Positions 4,252 through 6,229 of a stretch of DNA of 6,229 nt are shown here, piece after piece (within the stretch, counting starts at the first letter, position 1; every line of letters begins with the position of its first letter). Where the stretch lies: the NCBI GenBank assembly GCA_022842255.1, contig JALHPW010000318.1:1-6229 (forward strand), given 5' to 3'. Under the pieces are notes generated by a model, which was not told where the DNA came from, searched no databases, and saw only the letters and a list, made by a program, of their open reading frames with translations. The translations under genes and the position numbers were made by a program. Origin of the DNA: Saprospiraceae bacterium (lineage in GTDB: Bacteria; Bacteroidota; Bacteroidia; Chitinophagales; Saprospiraceae).

Positions 4252-6229
4252 ATGAAAAACAGATTTAGATTCAACACTCCAACACTCCAACACTCCAACA
4301 CTCCAACACTCCAACACTCCAACACTCCAACACTCCAACGTATAGATTTCGGTATTTAGGAGTCTTGCTAATAACGTTTCTGCTGGCTTTTGCTAGTCCC
4401 GCTCCAGCCCAACAAACGCTTTGCCAGCAAATCGGTGAAAACTTTGTTCCAAACATCACCATTGGCACCAACGAGACTTCTGTAACCAACACCTCAAGTC
4501 TCATGGTAACAGGCTGGACCAACCAAAAAGTGGTGATAAATGGCAAATTAATTGTCAACTCTAATTTTTTCATTTCCTCATGCAGGCTCAAGATGGGCAG
4601 AAATGCAGTCATTCAGATAGAGCCGAACATAGCCTTCCAATCAGTTACATCCAAATACTTTCGGTGTGGCAATGATAAATGGACAGGCTTTGTCTTAATG
4701 GGGGGTGCCAGCGATATCTGGTTCAATCATATCGAAGATGCCTCGATAGCCATTAATATTATGAGTTCCAGTGCCAATCTGGTGCTGGCTGGAAATATTA
4801 TTAATCGAAACAATAAGGGTTTGTATGCCCAAAATATAACCGTCAACGCCACGGTGGCAGCCAACACTTTTGATTGTTCGACTCCTTTGAATGGTAGTAC
4901 TTCCCCCCTAGCTTATGCGGGTGTGCATTTGGTCAATTGTTCCGCAATCATTGGGCGAATTGATAACGTCCCCGGATTAAGAAACACCTTCAAAAAGCAG
5001 TCCTTTGGTATTAGGCTTAGCAATACAACCGCGACCATAGGACTTTCCACATTTAATGGAAACACCAGAGGAGTATATGCTACAGGAAGTAATGTGACAA
5101 TCAGGGGAGCAGATGCTGGGCTTACTACCAATTTTTCATTCGATGGTGAAGATGTTTATACCACGCAGTCAAGCATGAACCTTTTCTTCTGTCACATGGA
5201 CAGTTGTAAACGAAACAACATCACTTCGTTGCTAAACAACAATAAAGAACAGGTACACATTCATGATAATACCATTCATGTAACCAACGAGCCAATGCCC
5301 GCAAATGAAAAATTTGGTATAAGTTTAGACCGGTCGAGAAATGGGAGTGACGAGGAATTCCGCAATACAATCGATAGAAATCACCTTATAATTCATGATT
5401 TTGGTGGAAATCGTAGGCGAGGGATGCACATTCGGGGCGGTGCCTCCATCCATGATTTTATGCGTATTGATTCCAATACAATTGAGGTAATGACGGGTGG
5501 TTCGCAAACGATTCATACCAAATTTGTGGACATTGATATTAGTGGGGCGGACAATTTCAAAATTACTCGAAATACAGTAAGGAGTACCAATGGTTACGCT
5601 ACTGGTAACAACCGCTGGGGGTTTTTCATGGTGAACGGGGCAACCACCCCGGCCAAAGGGAATGTCTTTTTGGGCAATAATATCTTAGGAATAGGGCCGG
5701 ATGATGGAATGTGCGCCGTGCATGCCGAAGATGCTGGGCCATGGGGTATTTGTTCCAATATGACCGACCATGCTTATCGAGGATTTCATTTTATTGGCAG
5801 TTGTGGTAAGTCATCATTCGGGGCGAACACCATCAAAGATCACAATGTGGATCCTTTAAATGCTTACGTTGGGGGGACGGGCATTTTTCTTCAAGGCCAT
5901 GGAGCAGACAATGTGTTTTTGGGTGACCAAGAATGTCAGGCTAATATGTGGGCAGTTACGGATTATGCACTGTCGAACGCCTATACGGCAATTGTGGTTG
6001 GAAATGAAACCGACCCACCACTACCCTCCACTATTCAAAACAACCAATTTAAAGTAGCAGATTTAAGCGATCCAACTCAGGCTCCTATAGACAGAAATCC
6101 AATGGAAAACTGGTTTATAGCAGGTCAATGTTTGCAAACACCCACCGATTGTGTTGAAAATCAATCAACACCCAATTTTGATGAACAGGATGAGTGGATA
6201 CGAAACAACTATCCGAGATCGGAAGAGCA
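4252..6229 (+). CDS. Secreted right-handed beta-helix protein, frame-shifted by an octamer array (out of frame here), 3' end missing
   Basis: From 4269 to the right edge one frame is open for more than 640 codons. After the array it starts with a signal peptide: YRFRYLGVLLITFLLAF, then ASPAPA and a probable signal peptidase I site before QQ (4341-4415). The rest is rich in Asn, Gly, Thr and beta-branched residues, with recurring rungs such as VHIHDNTI (5253-5276), MRIDSNTIEV (5460-5489), FKITRNTV (5556-5579) and NVFLGNNI (5661-5684), typical of parallel beta-helix proteins. About 13 Cys fit an extracellular protein. The function is not recognised; Bacteroidota relatives often end in a type IX secretion sorting domain, which would lie beyond the window. 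The only good start, ATG 4252-4254 (MKNRFRF), is in another frame and ends at TAG 4357-4359. In the long frame a TAG at 4266-4268 precedes the array, and no ATG occurs until 4503, which would lose the signal peptide. Bases 6216-6229 are adapter. Confidence 0.8.
4261..4349. repeat. Eight-copy AACACTCC array flanked by a 6-bp direct repeat
   Basis: AACACTCC is repeated eight times without error at 4273-4336, followed by AAC. The array has no stop codon in any forward frame and reads NTPTLQHS per three units. It sits between MKNRFRF and YRFRYLG of the beta-helix gene. AGATTT occurs on both sides (4261-4266 and 4344-4349). Joining these copies removes 83 bp and gives ATG AAA AAC AGA TTT CGG TAT TTA, an in-frame, ordinary signal-peptide start. 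Each unit changes the frame by 8 bp, so unit number decides whether the protein is made. Confidence 0.93.
6216..6229. other. Illumina TruSeq adapter remnant at the sequence end
   Basis: AGATCGGAAGAGCA is identical to the first 14 bases of the standard Illumina TruSeq read-1 adapter and stands at the very end of the window. The last in-frame residues (RSEE) are therefore probably not biological; genuine sequence ends at about 6215. Confidence 0.9.

Noticed and set aside
4273..4336. CRISPR array or coding peptide repeat
   Set aside because: The units are directly contiguous, with no unique spacers. The frame changes with unit number, so it is not a stable protein repeat.
4271..4612. Minus-strand reading frame of 113 codons ending in LECWSVGV repeats
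   Set aside because: It is the reverse of the octamer array and the beta-helix coding region; it shows no domain or start context.

Overview
The window reads as a piece of a Bacteroidota genome, most likely of Saprospiraceae/Haliscomenobacter type. This is inferred from a TAnnTTTG-type promoter box ahead of the phosphatidylserine decarboxylase gene, no clear Shine-Dalgarno sequences, A-rich start contexts, a lipoprotein with a CKND start, and a secreted beta-helix protein of the kind these bacteria export. It looks like one end of a short-read contig: the last 14 bases equal the start of an Illumina TruSeq adapter.

Layout, left to right. Bases 1-717 (minus) are the N-terminal 239 residues of an M42-family metallo-aminopeptidase. 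Bases 806-1435 (minus) are pyrE, orotate phosphoribosyltransferase, transcribed towards the peptidase gene. Diverging from pyrE across about 120 bp is a Nudix hydrolase (1555-2214, plus). It is followed by a psd-type phosphatidylserine decarboxylase (2366-3019, plus) and a YceI-like lipoprotein (3163-3840, plus). After a gene-free stretch of about 400 bp comes a long beta-helix protein (from 4252, plus) that runs off the window. The first five genes are housekeeping or envelope functions: peptide turnover, UMP synthesis, nucleotide-derivative hydrolysis, phosphatidylethanolamine synthesis and a putative lipocalin-like binding protein. No single pathway joins them all.

The most striking feature is at 4261-4349. 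An array of eight AACACTCC octamers lies between the start codon and the signal peptide of the beta-helix gene. The array puts the ATG out of frame with about 1.9 kb of intact downstream reading frame. Because 8 is not a multiple of 3, loss of one unit or gain of two would restore the frame, which is the layout of a phase-variable (contingency) gene. The array is flanked by a 6-bp direct repeat (AGATTT), and collapsing it precisely yields a perfect ordinary signal peptide. This suggests that an 83-bp repeat-bearing segment inserted into, or grew within, the gene.

A second theme is that four gene 3' ends carry their own family of short repeats: heptamers forming a 32-bp hairpin after pyrE, four CCGGAAC/GTTCCGG hairpins from the end of the Nudix gene into the psd promoter, heptamers on the psd stop codon, and 9-mers after the YceI gene. 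In addition, four perfect ATTGACCACATT boxes at 18-19 bp spacing lead into the YceI gene.
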